DNA from: Acidimicrobiales bacterium | Lineage (GTDB): Bacteria; Actinomycetota; Acidimicrobiia; Acidimicrobiales; SZUA-35 | DNA: 64,000 nt | NCBI GenBank assembly: GCA_013003535.1 | Contig: JABDIY010000092.1 | Span: 22,198 to 86,197, forward strand | Direction of reading: 5' to 3' | Part shown: positions 7,771 through 16,093 of the stretch, one piece after another | Numbering within the stretch: the stretch's first letter is position 1 | How the letters are laid out: the number at the start of each line of letters is the position of its first letter | Translations under genes and position numbers: made by a program | Notes under the pieces: model-generated | Told to the model about the DNA's origin: nothing | Seen by the model: only the letters and a program-made list of their open reading frames with translations | The model's database searches: none

Positions 7771-9174
7771 GTGTCAGATTCTCACTTCGATGTCGTAGTT
7801 ATCGGTGGGGGGCCGGGCGGCTATGCGTCGGCGCTCTATGGGGCTTCCGCCGGCCTCAACGTGGCGATCATCGAGTACAACAAACTGGGTGGCACCTGTT
7901 TGAACGTGGGTTGTATCCCCGCCAAAGAGCTGTTGGAGACGGCGGCGGTGAACCGGATGGTGAAGCACGCCGCAGATTTCGGAATCGAAGCCGAAGCCAC
8001 GGGTGTCAACTGGGACGTCACGCTCAAGCGGAAGCAGGGCATTATCGACCAGTTGGTCGGTGGTCTTGGTTCGCTGCTGAAAATGCGGAAAGTCACCGTT
8101 TTCGACGGCACCGGGACCTTGGGTGAGGATCATCGGACCGTCTCGATCTCGGGCGGACAGAGCGGCGACGTGGCCATTACCGGCGATGCCGTGATCATCG
8201 CAGCCGGCAGTCAAGCCCGAACCATTCCTGGTTTCCCAGTTGACGATCGCCGAATCGTCACCTCTACCGAACTCCTCAGCATCCCTGAGCTACCTGAGTC
8301 AGCGGTGGTTATCGGCGGTGGAGCGATCGGCTGTGAGTTCGCTTCCATGATGAGTGACCTCGGGACCAAAGTCACCATCATCGAGGCCGCCCCCAACATC
8401 CTTCTGAGCACCGATGTTGACTGCCGGAAGGTGGTGGAGCGTTCGTTCAAGAAGCGCGGCATCGACATCTACACCGGCGTGATGGTGACCGGCCAACAAA
8501 CCAATGGCGATGAGGTCACCGTTTCCTTCGGTGACGATCAGAAGGTCACCGCCAACACGGTCGTAGTGAGCATTGGTCGCCGTCCCGCCAGCGAAACGCT
8601 AGGTCTCGACAACACCCAGGTTCAGCTCGACGAGCGAGGACATGTGGTCGTGGACCCGATTGGGCGCACCACCGTGGAGGGAGTGTGGGCAGTCGGCGAC
8701 GTCGTCAATTCTGCTCAGCTGGCCCACGTGGCTTTCATCGAGGGAATGAATGCAATCAAAGACATTCTCGGCGAGGCCGTTATGCCGATCGATTACGACA
8801 GTGTTCCCTGGTGTGTGTACTGCTACCCCGAGGTTGCTTTCGCGGGTCTCACCGAAGAGCAGGCCAAGGAACGGGGCATGGAGGTGGTGGTGAGCAAACA
8901 CCGCTACAACTCCAACGGTCGCGCCATGATCGTAGGTGAAACCGACGGTCTGGTGAAGGTGGTTGCCAAAAAGAACGCCGACGGCACTGGCGGTCAGATC
9001 GTGGGTGTCCACATGGCTGGCCCCTGGGTTACCGAGCAGCTTGGCCAGGGGTATTTGGCCGTCAACTGGGAAGCCACTGTCGAGGAGGCCGCCGCCTTCA
9101 TCCAACCTCATCCCACCCTGAGCGAGACCTTTGGAGAAACCGTGCTCGCTCTCACCGGCCGATCACTTCATTGA
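7771..9174 (+). CDS. lpd: Dihydrolipoyl dehydrogenase (E3)
   Basis: 467 aa flavoprotein that reoxidises dihydrolipoamide of E2 with NAD+. FAD motif VVVIGGGPGGYASAL near residue 8; the redox pair is C43/C48 in GGTCLNVGCIPAK; a second nucleotide motif is VIGGGAIGCEFASM; the C-terminal HPTLSETFGE carries the catalytic His-Glu. I chose GTG at 7771 over the TTG at 7747 because AAAGG lies upstream at suitable spacing and E3 proteins begin just before the FAD motif. The E2 gene follows 82 nt later, with lipB-lipA after it, forming a 2-oxoacid dehydrogenase cluster with the nearby aceE. Confidence 0.95.
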   Translation: MSDSHFDVVVIGGGPGGYASALYGASAGLNVAIIEYNKLGGTCLNVGCIPAKELLETAAVNRMVKHAADFGIEAEATGVNWDVTLKRKQGIIDQLVGGLGSLLKMRKVTVFDGTGTLGEDHRTVSISGGQSGDVAITGDAVIIAAGSQARTIPGFPVDDRRIVTSTELLSIPELPESAVVIGGGAIGCEFASMMSDLGTKVTIIEAAPNILLSTDVDCRKVVERSFKKRGIDIYTGVMVTGQQTNGDEVTVSFGDDQKVTANTVVVSIGRRPASETLGLDNTQVQLDERGHVVVDPIGRTTVEGVWAVGDVVNSAQLAHVAFIEGMNAIKDILGEAVMPIDYDSVPWCVYCYPEVAFAGLTEEQAKERGMEVVVSKHRYNSNGRAMIVGETDGLVKVVAKKNADGTGGQIVGVHMAGPWVTEQLGQGYLAVNWEATVEEAAAFIQPHPTLSETFGETVLALTGRSLH

Positions 9175-9256
9175 TACCCATCTGATTCCGTGCATCATCT
9201 GCTAGACCAAATACCACTCGCCAACTACATCACCACCGATCAGGAGCTTTTCCACC

Positions 9257-10756
9257 GTGGCCGAAATTGAGATGCCCCAATTGGGCGAAACCGTTACCGA
9301 GGGGACCATCACACGTTGGTTCAAGAAGGTCGGCGAATCTGTAGCCGTCGATGAAGTTCTGTTCGAGGTGTCCACTGACAAGGTCGACACCGAAGTGCCG
9401 TCTACTTCGGCCGGCACCCTCACCGAGATCAAAGTGGCCGAGGGCGAAACGGTTGATGTCGGAACCGTGCTTGCCGTAGTGGGGGACGGTGCTGCGGCGC
9501 CAGCAGAGGCGGCGCCAGCAGAGGCGGCACCGGCTGAGGCGGCACCGGCTGAGGCGGCACCGGCAGAGGCGCCGTCCGCTCCGGAACCCGAGGTACAAGC
9601 CCCGCCGGATGCGACACCGCCACCACCCCCACCGCCACCGGCGGCCAGCCCGCCCCCTCCAGAACGCCCAGCAGCGAGTCCGCCACCACCAACCCCGCCT
9701 GCCCAACCTCAGCCGGTAGCAAATCAACCTGCGGCCTCCGCCGGGAACGCCGCCGGCAAAGTGCTTTCCCCCGTGGTACGACGGCTCGTGAACACCTATG
9801 GAATCGATGCCAGCCAGATCACCGGGTCGGGCCTGGGTGGGCGGGTTAGCAGAGATGACGTCCAGCGATACATCGAAGCCAACGGCCTTCAGCCGGTTGG
9901 CATGGCGGCAGCCCCTGCTGCCCCGGCGACAGCCCCGGCGAGCCCGCCGCCAGCCCCACCAGCTGCGGAAAGTCCGGCGCCAGCACCGGCCCCGGCGCCC
10001 GTAGCACGCGTTGCGTCGGCACCGGTGGTTCAGGCTGGTCAGCGTGACACTGTGGTACCACTTTCCAATATTCGCCTTCGCACCGGCGAGCACATGGTCA
10101 TGAGCAAAGCCGTGGCACCGCACACGCTTACCGCCATGGAGATCGACTATGAGAATGTGGAACAAGTCCGTAAGAAGCACGGTTCGGAGTTCAAATCCGA
10201 CGAGGGAATGAGTCTTACCTATTTGCCGTTCATCTCTCGAGCAGTCATCGATGCGCTCCGTGAATATCCTCACCTCAACGCCTCCGTTGGTGACGGCGAA
10301 CTTGTCGTCCACTCCGAGGTCAACCTCGGGGTAGCGGTCGATCTGGACTTCCAGGGCCTGCTGGCCCCAGTTGTCCGCGGTGCAGATGGAATGCGAATGC
10401 GCGCCGTCGCTCGGGCCATTTCCGACATTGCCCGTCGAGCCAGGAGCAAGCAGCTATCGCCTGATGAGCTGGTGGGAGGAACCTTCACCCTCACCAATGC
10501 CGGAAGCTATGGGACGATGATGCAGTTTCCGATCATCAACCAGCCTCAGGTAGCAATCCTTTCCACCGATGCCGTGAAGCGGAAGCCGGTTGTGATCGAG
10601 GACGAGTACGGCAACGAGTCCATCGCCATACACAGTGTCGGAGTGCTGGCAATGGCGTGGGACCATCGGGCGGTTGATGGTGCATATGCCGCCGCCTTCC
10701 TCGCCCGGGTTCGAGACATCCTCGAGACCCGAGATTGGAACGCCGAGCTGGCGTAA
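9257..10756 (+). CDS. sucB: 2-oxoacid dehydrogenase E2 (dihydrolipoyl acyltransferase)
   Basis: 499 aa core subunit. Residues 1-78 are one lipoyl domain with the modified Lys in EVSTDKVDTEVPS. Residues ~80-170 form a flexible Ala/Pro linker including five AAPAE repeats. A peripheral subunit-binding domain follows (VLSPVVRRLVNTYGIDASQITGSG). A second Ala/Pro linker leads to the catalytic domain ending in DHRAVDGAYAAAFL with the active His. In Actinobacteria one E2 often serves both pyruvate and 2-oxoglutarate dehydrogenase; which one applies here is not settled by sequence, so the symbol is approximate. GTG start with CAGGAGC upstream. It has one lipoyl domain; some actinobacterial homologues have two or three. 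Confidence 0.93.
   Translation: MAEIEMPQLGETVTEGTITRWFKKVGESVAVDEVLFEVSTDKVDTEVPSTSAGTLTEIKVAEGETVDVGTVLAVVGDGAAAPAEAAPAEAAPAEAAPAEAAPAEAPSAPEPEVQAPPDATPPPPPPPPAASPPPPERPAASPPPPTPPAQPQPVANQPAASAGNAAGKVLSPVVRRLVNTYGIDASQITGSGLGGRVSRDDVQRYIEANGLQPVGMAAAPAAPATAPASPPPAPPAAESPAPAPAPAPVARVASAPVVQAGQRDTVVPLSNIRLRTGEHMVMSKAVAPHTLTAMEIDYENVEQVRKKHGSEFKSDEGMSLTYLPFISRAVIDALREYPHLNASVGDGELVVHSEVNLGVAVDLDFQGLLAPVVRGADGMRMRAVARAISDIARRARSKQLSPDELVGGTFTLTNAGSYGTMMQFPIINQPQVAILSTDAVKRKPVVIEDEYGNESIAIHSVGVLAMAWDHRAVDGAYAAAFLARVRDILETRDWNAELA
9494..9568 (+). repeat. 15-bp coding tandem repeat, five units
   Basis: Five in-frame copies of a 15-bp unit encode AAPAE five times in the E2 linker. Units differ only at a few third positions (cca/ccg, gca/gct). 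This is expected to vary in copy number between strains. Confidence 0.85.
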
Positions 10757-10809
10757 GCGGTGTCGGCGGGGAGCCAACCAAACCAGACATCACCGACGCA
10801 CCGTCCACC

Positions 10810-10815
10810 TAGACT
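10810..10815 (+). promoter_or_regulatory. -10 element TAGACT for lipB-lipA
   Basis: TAGACT ends 7 nt before the ATG at 10823 and no Shine-Dalgarno is present. This supports a leaderless mRNA and the ATG over the earlier track start at 10760. Confidence 0.55.
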
Positions 10816-10822
10816 GTTGGTA

Positions 10823-12490
10823 ATGAACCAATTATCCCGGCTCTCGGCGCGTTGGCTGGGGCTAGTGCCCTACGCCGAGGCGTGGGATCTCCAGAACCGG
10901 TTGTTCGCAGGAACCTCCAATCACCTTCTCCTGCTGGAGCACCCACCGGTCTACACCCGCGGGGTACGAGCCGATCCTGCGAACCTCCTCGTGGACCCCA
11001 TCAGCATCGGCGCCGAAGACGTCGAAGTGAATCGTGGTGGCGACATTACCTTCCACGGACCGGGCCAAGTTGTTGGCTATCCGATCCTCAACGTCGCCGG
11101 AAAGCGCGGCGGGGGAATGGCCGACACAACCGCCTATGTGGCCACGATCGAACAGATACTGATCGACACCCTCGCCCACTTTGGACTGAGCGCCGATCGA
11201 TTCGCCGGCTATCCCGGTGTGTGGGTCGATGCGGGAACGTCCAATGCCCGCAAGATTGCGGCTATTGGTGTTCGGCTCACGCGCGGTCGTTCGATGCATG
11301 GTTTTGCGCTGAATGTCACCACCAACATGGACTGGTTCAGCCATATTGTTCCGTGCGGCATCGCCGACCACGGGGTGACGTCGATGCAATCGGAGGGGTT
11401 CGATGCCTCGCCCGCCGAGGTGGCGGGAGTCCTCGCTCACCATGTTGCTGAGCATTTCCGATATCAACTGGACTGGGCGACGATCACGGAACGACTGTCG
11501 AGCGACTCCGATCTGAGCGTTTTCAGCAGAACCCGTAGGGCCGGTGACGTGGTTACCCCAGAGCGTCCACCGGCCCCTGATGAGGGCGTGCCCGTTCGAT
11601 TGAAAGGTCGATTGGCCGAGGCGGGGATACGAGGCGGGCTGCCCATCACCGAGCGTAAACCAGAGTGGATGCGGGTCAAGCTATCCACCGGCCCCGAATA
11701 CAAACGACTCAAGAAGCTGAGCCGCGAGCTGGATTTGGTAACAGTCTGTGAAGAGGCGGGTTGTCCGAACATCTTCGAGTGCTGGAACGAGGGAACGGCC
11801 ACCTTCATGTTGCTCGGGGAACGGTGTACCAGAGCGTGCGGCTTCTGCCTGGTAGATACCCGCAAGCCCCAAGCCGTTGATCACAGCGAACCGAAACGAG
11901 TAGCCGCCGCAGTTGCCCGCCTCCATCTCGACTTTGCCGTCCTCACGATGGTTGCCCGCGATGATCTGCCCGACGGTGGAGCGAGCGTCGTTGCCGAGAC
12001 GGTGCGGGCCATTCGAGATGAAAGCCCCACCACAGGCGTCGAGGTGCTAATTTCGGACCTGCACGGCTCCCGGGAGTCGCTGCAGACGGTTATCGATTCT
12101 CGGCCTGACGTCTTGAATCACAACATCGAGACCGTGATCGCACTCCAAAGGGCGGTACGACCATCTGCCGGCTACTCCCGGAGTCTCAGCGTCCTCGCTC
12201 GCTCCAAAGACGCCGGACTCACCACCAAGAGCGGGATGATCGTGGGTATGGGCGAAAGCGTCGAACAAGTCCAGCAAACATTGATCGATCTGGCTGCCAT
12301 CGGCGTAGACATCGTGACGATTGGCCAGTATCTCCGGCCCACCACTCATCATCTGGCGATCCAGAGATGGTGGGAACCAGCCGAATTCGCCGATCTCAAG
12401 CGGTTCGGCGAAGCCTTGGGAATACCGCATGTGGAAGCCAGCCCGCTCACCAGATCAAGTCATCACGCCGGCGCCATCGCTCGGGGCTAA
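10823..12490 (+). CDS. lipBA: LipB-LipA fusion: octanoyltransferase and lipoyl synthase
   Basis: 555 aa in one open frame. Residues 1 to ~205 are LipB, which moves octanoate from acyl carrier protein to E2: RGGDITFHGPGQ, the lysine in NARKIAAIGV and the catalytic Cys in VPCGIADHGVTSM are present. A ~50-residue linker follows. The rest is LipA, a radical SAM enzyme that inserts two sulfurs: auxiliary cluster CEEAGCPNIFEC, SAM cluster CTRACGFC, and the C-terminal RSSHHAG. Both halves look intact, so the two successive steps of lipoate assembly are on one chain. It follows lpd and E2, the substrate. The frame is continuous with no internal stop; a sequencing error joining two genes is unlikely but possible. 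Confidence 0.93.
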   Translation: MNQLSRLSARWLGLVPYAEAWDLQNRLFAGTSNHLLLLEHPPVYTRGVRADPANLLVDPISIGAEDVEVNRGGDITFHGPGQVVGYPILNVAGKRGGGMADTTAYVATIEQILIDTLAHFGLSADRFAGYPGVWVDAGTSNARKIAAIGVRLTRGRSMHGFALNVTTNMDWFSHIVPCGIADHGVTSMQSEGFDASPAEVAGVLAHHVAEHFRYQLDWATITERLSSDSDLSVFSRTRRAGDVVTPERPPAPDEGVPVRLKGRLAEAGIRGGLPITERKPEWMRVKLSTGPEYKRLKKLSRELDLVTVCEEAGCPNIFECWNEGTATFMLLGERCTRACGFCLVDTRKPQAVDHSEPKRVAAAVARLHLDFAVLTMVARDDLPDGGASVVAETVRAIRDESPTTGVEVLISDLHGSRESLQTVIDSRPDVLNHNIETVIALQRAVRPSAGYSRSLSVLARSKDAGLTTKSGMIVGMGESVEQVQQTLIDLAAIGVDIVTIGQYLRPTTHHLAIQRWWEPAEFADLKRFGEALGIPHVEASPLTRSSHHAGAIARG

Positions 12491-12497
12491 GGCGTTT

Positions 12498-12743
12498 CTA
12501 GGCCAGTTCGGCGCGGTTGACCCAGCCGTACCAGATCGATGCCACCAGCAGCCAGATGAGGTGCACCCACGCCAGAGCGGTCCGCGCCCCCAGAAGCCAA
12601 CCTCCGCCAGCGATGATCACCCCGACCTGGTGACCGGTGAGTGCCAGCTTGTTCTTGGTGCGAATTACCTCCGGCAGTTTGGAACCGATCGGGATGGCCA
12701 AGGTGTATCCCAGCATCACGAGGAGTAGTGCAAGCGGGTTCAC
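12498..12743 (-). CDS. Small two-span membrane protein
   Basis: 81 aa with two hydrophobic spans: PLALLLVMLGYTLAIPIG at residues 3-20 and ALAWVHLIWLLVASIWYGWV near 56-75, with a basic loop (RTKNK) between. No recognised domain. It is convergent with lipB-lipA (7 nt apart) and divergent from the MaoC gene. The start is GTG with TAACGT 8 nt upstream, so the mRNA may be leaderless. Function unknown. Confidence 0.65.
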   Translation of the reverse strand: MNPLALLLVMLGYTLAIPIGSKLPEVIRTKNKLALTGHQVGVIIAGGGWLLGARTALAWVHLIWLLVASIWYGWVNRAELA

Positions 12744-12812
12744 AACGCCCTACGTTAGACAGTTCAACGTCGCACCGAGCGCCACCCATCGGGGGCGGGA
12801 AGGAAAATATAG

Positions 12813-13289
12813 ATGAGCGAGAACGCGGAACGGGTTGCTGAGGTATTGCGTGCCAGGATCGGGGCGGAACCCGTTGCCGGTGACTGGTTTCAGATGACGC
12901 AAGAGCGAGTCAACCAATTCGCCGACGCAACGTTGGACCACCAGTTCATCCATATCGACCCTGAGAAAGCGGCCGCTACGCCCTTTGGCGGAACCATCGC
13001 CCACGGTTTCCTGACGCTCTCGTTGTTGGTCAAACTGAGCGAGAGTATTCATCCGGAGCCTGCGATTGACTACACAGGACTGCTCATGGGCGTCAACTAT
13101 GGGATGAACAAAGTTCGCTTCATCAATCCGGTTCCCACCGACGCACGGATTCGGGCCACTGCCACCACAATTGACATCGCCGTGAAAGGTGGCTCGGTCG
13201 ACGAAACCAGACTCATGACGGTGGAGATCGAGGGAGCCGAAAAGCCCGCTCTCATCGCCGAATGGATCGGTCGGTTGGTCTTCGGCTGA
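12813..13289 (+). CDS. MaoC-like hotdog-fold hydratase
   Basis: 158 aa. The hydratase-2 motif is present: FADATLDHQFIHIDPEKAAATPFGGTIAHGFLTLSL, with the Asp/His pair that adds water to an enoyl-CoA. This matches single-domain (R)-specific enoyl-CoA hydratases or MaoC family dehydratases acting in fatty acid or polyester metabolism; the actual chain length is unknown. Start ATG has AAGGA at good spacing. Confidence 0.88.
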   Translation: MSENAERVAEVLRARIGAEPVAGDWFQMTQERVNQFADATLDHQFIHIDPEKAAATPFGGTIAHGFLTLSLLVKLSESIHPEPAIDYTGLLMGVNYGMNKVRFINPVPTDARIRATATTIDIAVKGGSVDETRLMTVEIEGAEKPALIAEWIGRLVFG

Positions 13290-13293
13290 ACAC

Positions 13294-13995
13294 TCAGGCG
13301 GTCACGGCACTACGCCGCCGAACCGTCACTGGACTCAACGTGGCCAGATCGGCGATCTGGTCGAAAAGGTGGGTTCGGATGTCGGCATGACCCAACTCGA
13401 ACGCGGAAAGCAATCGATCGGTGTGCGCCCACGGAGACTCGTCGACCAGCTCGACCTGCGCCTGTCCAATGATGCTGTCGGCCTCAGCGCTGGAGCGGAA
13501 CAGCAACAGCGGGATTTGACGGCGCCACGCCGCTCGCCGCAACTGCGCAGACCAGCGATTGGCCAGATCGTTGATGCTGCTGGTGTTTGGCCCACACTCT
13601 TGTAAGCGAGAGAGTTCGGCCTCCAAGATCGTGCGTACTTGAGCTGCCGAAACGTGCACCCGTCCGGACCGGTTGATGATTCGTATGGACTCGCTGAACT
13701 TGTCGATAGCTTCATCGACCTTGGCGAGTTCATCGTCTATCGCCGCGATCGCGGTGTTCACCATCATGGCGGCCATCGGCTCTGCAGTGGTCTCCCAGTA
13801 TTCGGACGGGGTTGGTTCGGTTCCCTCATTTCGCATGCGGCGGAGCTCTTTCTGGGTTCGCCGGAGATCCCCACTGCGTAGATCGTGAGCATCGGCAATA
13901 ACCCGAAGCCGGTTGGTGAGCCGACGAGCACTGCTGTCGATCCGCTGACGAAGGCGGTCGGTGGCCGCTGTGAGTTCGGGAGCCGAGGAATCCAT
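13294..13995 (-). CDS. Hypothetical helical protein
   Basis: 233 aa, not recognised. It is rich in Arg, Glu and Leu, and most of it should be helical; heptad-like segments occur at residues ~8-55 (RLRQRIDSSARRLTNRLRV ... RRTQKELRRMRNEG) and ~85-135. No signal peptide or membrane span. It is convergent with the MaoC gene and divergent from the M24 peptidase gene 57 nt away. The ATG at 13995 has no clear Shine-Dalgarno. Confidence 0.55.
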   Translation of the reverse strand: MDSSAPELTAATDRLRQRIDSSARRLTNRLRVIADAHDLRSGDLRRTQKELRRMRNEGTEPTPSEYWETTAEPMAAMMVNTAIAAIDDELAKVDEAIDKFSESIRIINRSGRVHVSAAQVRTILEAELSRLQECGPNTSSINDLANRWSAQLRRAAWRRQIPLLLFRSSAEADSIIGQAQVELVDESPWAHTDRLLSAFELGHADIRTHLFDQIADLATLSPVTVRRRSAVTA

Positions 13996-14039
13996 AGTGA
14001 ATCAATCGGCGGGATCTTCCGGAACTCAAGCGGGACGGG

Positions 14040-14045
14040 TACTGT
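14040..14045 (+). promoter_or_regulatory. -10 element TACTGT for the M24 peptidase gene
   Basis: TACTGT ends 7 nt before GTG 14053, with no Shine-Dalgarno between. It fixes that GTG as the likely start and transcript end. Confidence 0.55.
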
Positions 14046-14052
14046 CGCCTAT

Positions 14053-15168
14053 GTGTTTACTGAACGCCTAGCGCGAACCCGGGATGCCATGCATATGCAG
14101 GGAATAGATGCCCTGCTTCTCTCGGTTGGACCCGACCTGCCCTGGCTGACCGGCTTCGCCGCGATGGCCATGGAACGTCTGAGCATGCTGGTACTTCCTG
14201 CTGAGGGACGCCCGCAGCTCATCCTTCCAGCCTTTGAAGCGGATCTGGTGCACGATCGAGAAGCTGTGATGGATCTCGTGCCGTGGGCCGAAACCGAGGA
14301 TCCGATCGCTCTGGTCTCCCGTAGCCTCGGTGCTCACCGCGCCGGAAATCTGGCGATCGGCGACCACACGTGGAGCCGGTTTCTCGTGGCGCTCCAAGCC
14401 GAAATGCCCGATGCCCGATGGCAACAGGCTTCCAACGTCATCTCGTCCCTCAGGGCCCAGAAGGACGCTGCCGAGATCGAGGCTCTCGCTCGAGCTGGTG
14501 CTGGTGTCGATCGGATAGCGGCAGAGCTGCAGACTGGAGAAATCCCTTTGATCGGACGATCAGAGCTGGCGATCGCCGCGGACATCGAGGCCAGAATCCT
14601 GGCGAACGGGCACAGAAAGGTGAACTTCTGCATCGTGGCGTCTGGACCCAACTCGTCAAGCCCCCACCACCACACCGGTGATCGTGTGGTGCAGTCTGGT
14701 GAGCCCATTCTGTTCGATTTCGGCGGCACCACCGCCGAGGTGGACGATGCGCCCGGCTACTGCAGCGATACCTCTCGCATGATTTTCACCGGCGAACCAC
14801 CGGTTGAGTTTGCCGAAGCCTATTCGGCTCTCCAAGCAGCTCAGGAGGCCGGCGTGCGGGCGGCAACGGTGGGGACAGCCGCGGAGCTGGTGGATAGCGC
14901 AGCCCGGACCGTGCTCACCGAGGCGGGCTTGGGGCAATATTTCACTCATCGACTCGGCCACGGAATCGGAGTGGAGGCCCACGAGGATCCCTACCTTGTG
15001 GGCGGCAACGATCGCCCGCTCGCGGCCGGCAATGCGTTCAGTGTGGAACCGGGTTTCTACATCGCCGGCAAATGGGGGGCTCGGATCGAGGACATCGTCG
15101 TTGCCACGGACGAGGGACCTCGCCGGTTGAACAACTCAAGCCACGAGTTGGCGATCGTTGAAGCTTGA
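14053..15168 (+). CDS. Xaa-Pro aminopeptidase-like M24 metallopeptidase
   Basis: 371 aa. The N-terminal creatinase-type domain (DALLLSVGPDLPWLTGF) is followed by the pita-bread catalytic domain. Metal ligands can be placed: Asp in FDFGGTTAEVDD, Asp in CSDTSRMIF, His in HRLGHGIGVEAHEDP, Glu in SVEPGFYI and Glu in GARIEDIVV. It should remove an N-terminal residue before proline from peptides in the cytoplasm. The track starts at 13885, which would overlap the divergent gene; GTG at 14053 fits the family length and has TACTGT 7 nt upstream. Confidence 0.9.
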   Translation: MFTERLARTRDAMHMQGIDALLLSVGPDLPWLTGFAAMAMERLSMLVLPAEGRPQLILPAFEADLVHDREAVMDLVPWAETEDPIALVSRSLGAHRAGNLAIGDHTWSRFLVALQAEMPDARWQQASNVISSLRAQKDAAEIEALARAGAGVDRIAAELQTGEIPLIGRSELAIAADIEARILANGHRKVNFCIVASGPNSSSPHHHTGDRVVQSGEPILFDFGGTTAEVDDAPGYCSDTSRMIFTGEPPVEFAEAYSALQAAQEAGVRAATVGTAAELVDSAARTVLTEAGLGQYFTHRLGHGIGVEAHEDPYLVGGNDRPLAAGNAFSVEPGFYIAGKWGARIEDIVVATDEGPRRLNNSSHELAIVEA

Positions 15169-15169
15169 C

Positions 15170-15188
15170 GGACCGTTCCCGGCGGTCC
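15170..15188. terminator. Short hairpin between convergent genes
   Basis: GGACCG/CGGTCC stem, 7-nt loop, right after the M24 peptidase stop and before the convergent gene end at 15203. No T run; possible weak bidirectional terminator. Confidence 0.3.
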
Positions 15189-15202
15189 AACCTGTAGACG
15201 TA

Positions 15203-16018
15203 TTAGCCAGGCTCAGTTTCGCTCAGCAGTGCACCCCAGGCGATGTCCAATTCGCCGGCGGCGAGCACTGGCCGGTCCGGTAATGCTTCGGCCGCAGCAT
15301 TCAGGCGACCGATGACCTCTGAATTCTGGCCGTCAGCGGGAAGTTGAGTCAGCGACTCAACCGCGGCGGCGATGTCCTGCTCGGCCAGACCGTAGTTGGC
15401 CTGGTAGAGAAAGAGGCGGGCGCGCCCGAGGTACTGGGCCGCGACCATCGTGACCGACTGCTCCACAGCGAACCGATCGGTCTGAGTCAGGCTCGCCTCG
15501 ACGGCTGCTAGTTGGTCACTCAGCGAAACAAGGCTGGTGGTGAGGCCTTGGACGGTGCGCCCTGTTTGGACATCCTGGGCCGCCAAGGACTCTGAGGAGC
15601 CCTGAAGATCTGCAATGGCATCACCCAGTGCGACGGTTGCATTCTCTTCAGCAGCGAGGCGGTTTTCCAGTTCTTCGATCCGGGACAGACTTGCCGTCAG
15701 TCGCTCTTGAAGAGCGCTCACGTCGCTTGCCGTTGTCTCGACCGGCTGGATGTAGCGTTCCCGGACGATCGGCCAGCCGACATACGCGCCGACGCCGATA
15801 CCGCCCACCACCGCAAATGCAGCAAGCAACCTGGCGAGTCGGCTAAGTGGGCCAAGGCTCGTGTTGCGGAGGATTGGAGCAGAGGGACCGGGCGGGACAA
15901 GTTCCTTGTCTGCCTCCGGTTCGGGCTGGAGTGGACCGGCGGAATCCGGCTCGACATCGCCAATTGATTCGGAGTCGGAGGGCACCGATTCGAGAACGGG
16001 GGCTCGTTTGGTAGGCAC
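15203..16018 (-). CDS. Membrane-anchored coiled-coil protein
   Basis: 271 aa, GTG start. Residues 1-55 are acidic and Pro/Ser-rich and should be cytoplasmic. One membrane span lies at about 62-84 (ARLLAAFAVVGGIGVGAYVGW). A coiled coil follows at about 95-185 (LQERLTASLSRIEELENRLAAEE), then a helical domain with RARLFLYQANYGLAEQDIAAAVESL. The arrangement resembles bitopic envelope-spanning proteins, but no family is recognised. It ends 34 nt from the convergent peptidase gene. Confidence 0.6.
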   Translation of the reverse strand: MPTKRAPVLESVPSDSESIGDVEPDSAGPLQPEPEADKELVPPGPSAPILRNTSLGPLSRLARLLAAFAVVGGIGVGAYVGWPIVRERYIQPVETTASDVSALQERLTASLSRIEELENRLAAEENATVALGDAIADLQGSSESLAAQDVQTGRTVQGLTTSLVSLSDQLAAVEASLTQTDRFAVEQSVTMVAAQYLGRARLFLYQANYGLAEQDIAAAVESLTQLPADGQNSEVIGRLNAAAEALPDRPVLAAGELDIAWGALLSETEPG

Positions 16019-16093
16019 GATGTGATCTCACTCTGGTAATGAAGGGCGCACCTTTGTGATCGGGGTCTCTGCGGCAATCCTTAGCGGAAATCT

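Noticed and set aside
9230-10312. 360-aa minus-strand ORF over the E2 gene
   Set aside because: Low-complexity antisense product (runs of R, W, C, G) caused by the Ala/Pro linker.
13885-14052. N-terminal extension of the M24 peptidase
   Set aside because: It overlaps the divergent gene and is out of character; GTG 14053 has a -10 element and fits family length.
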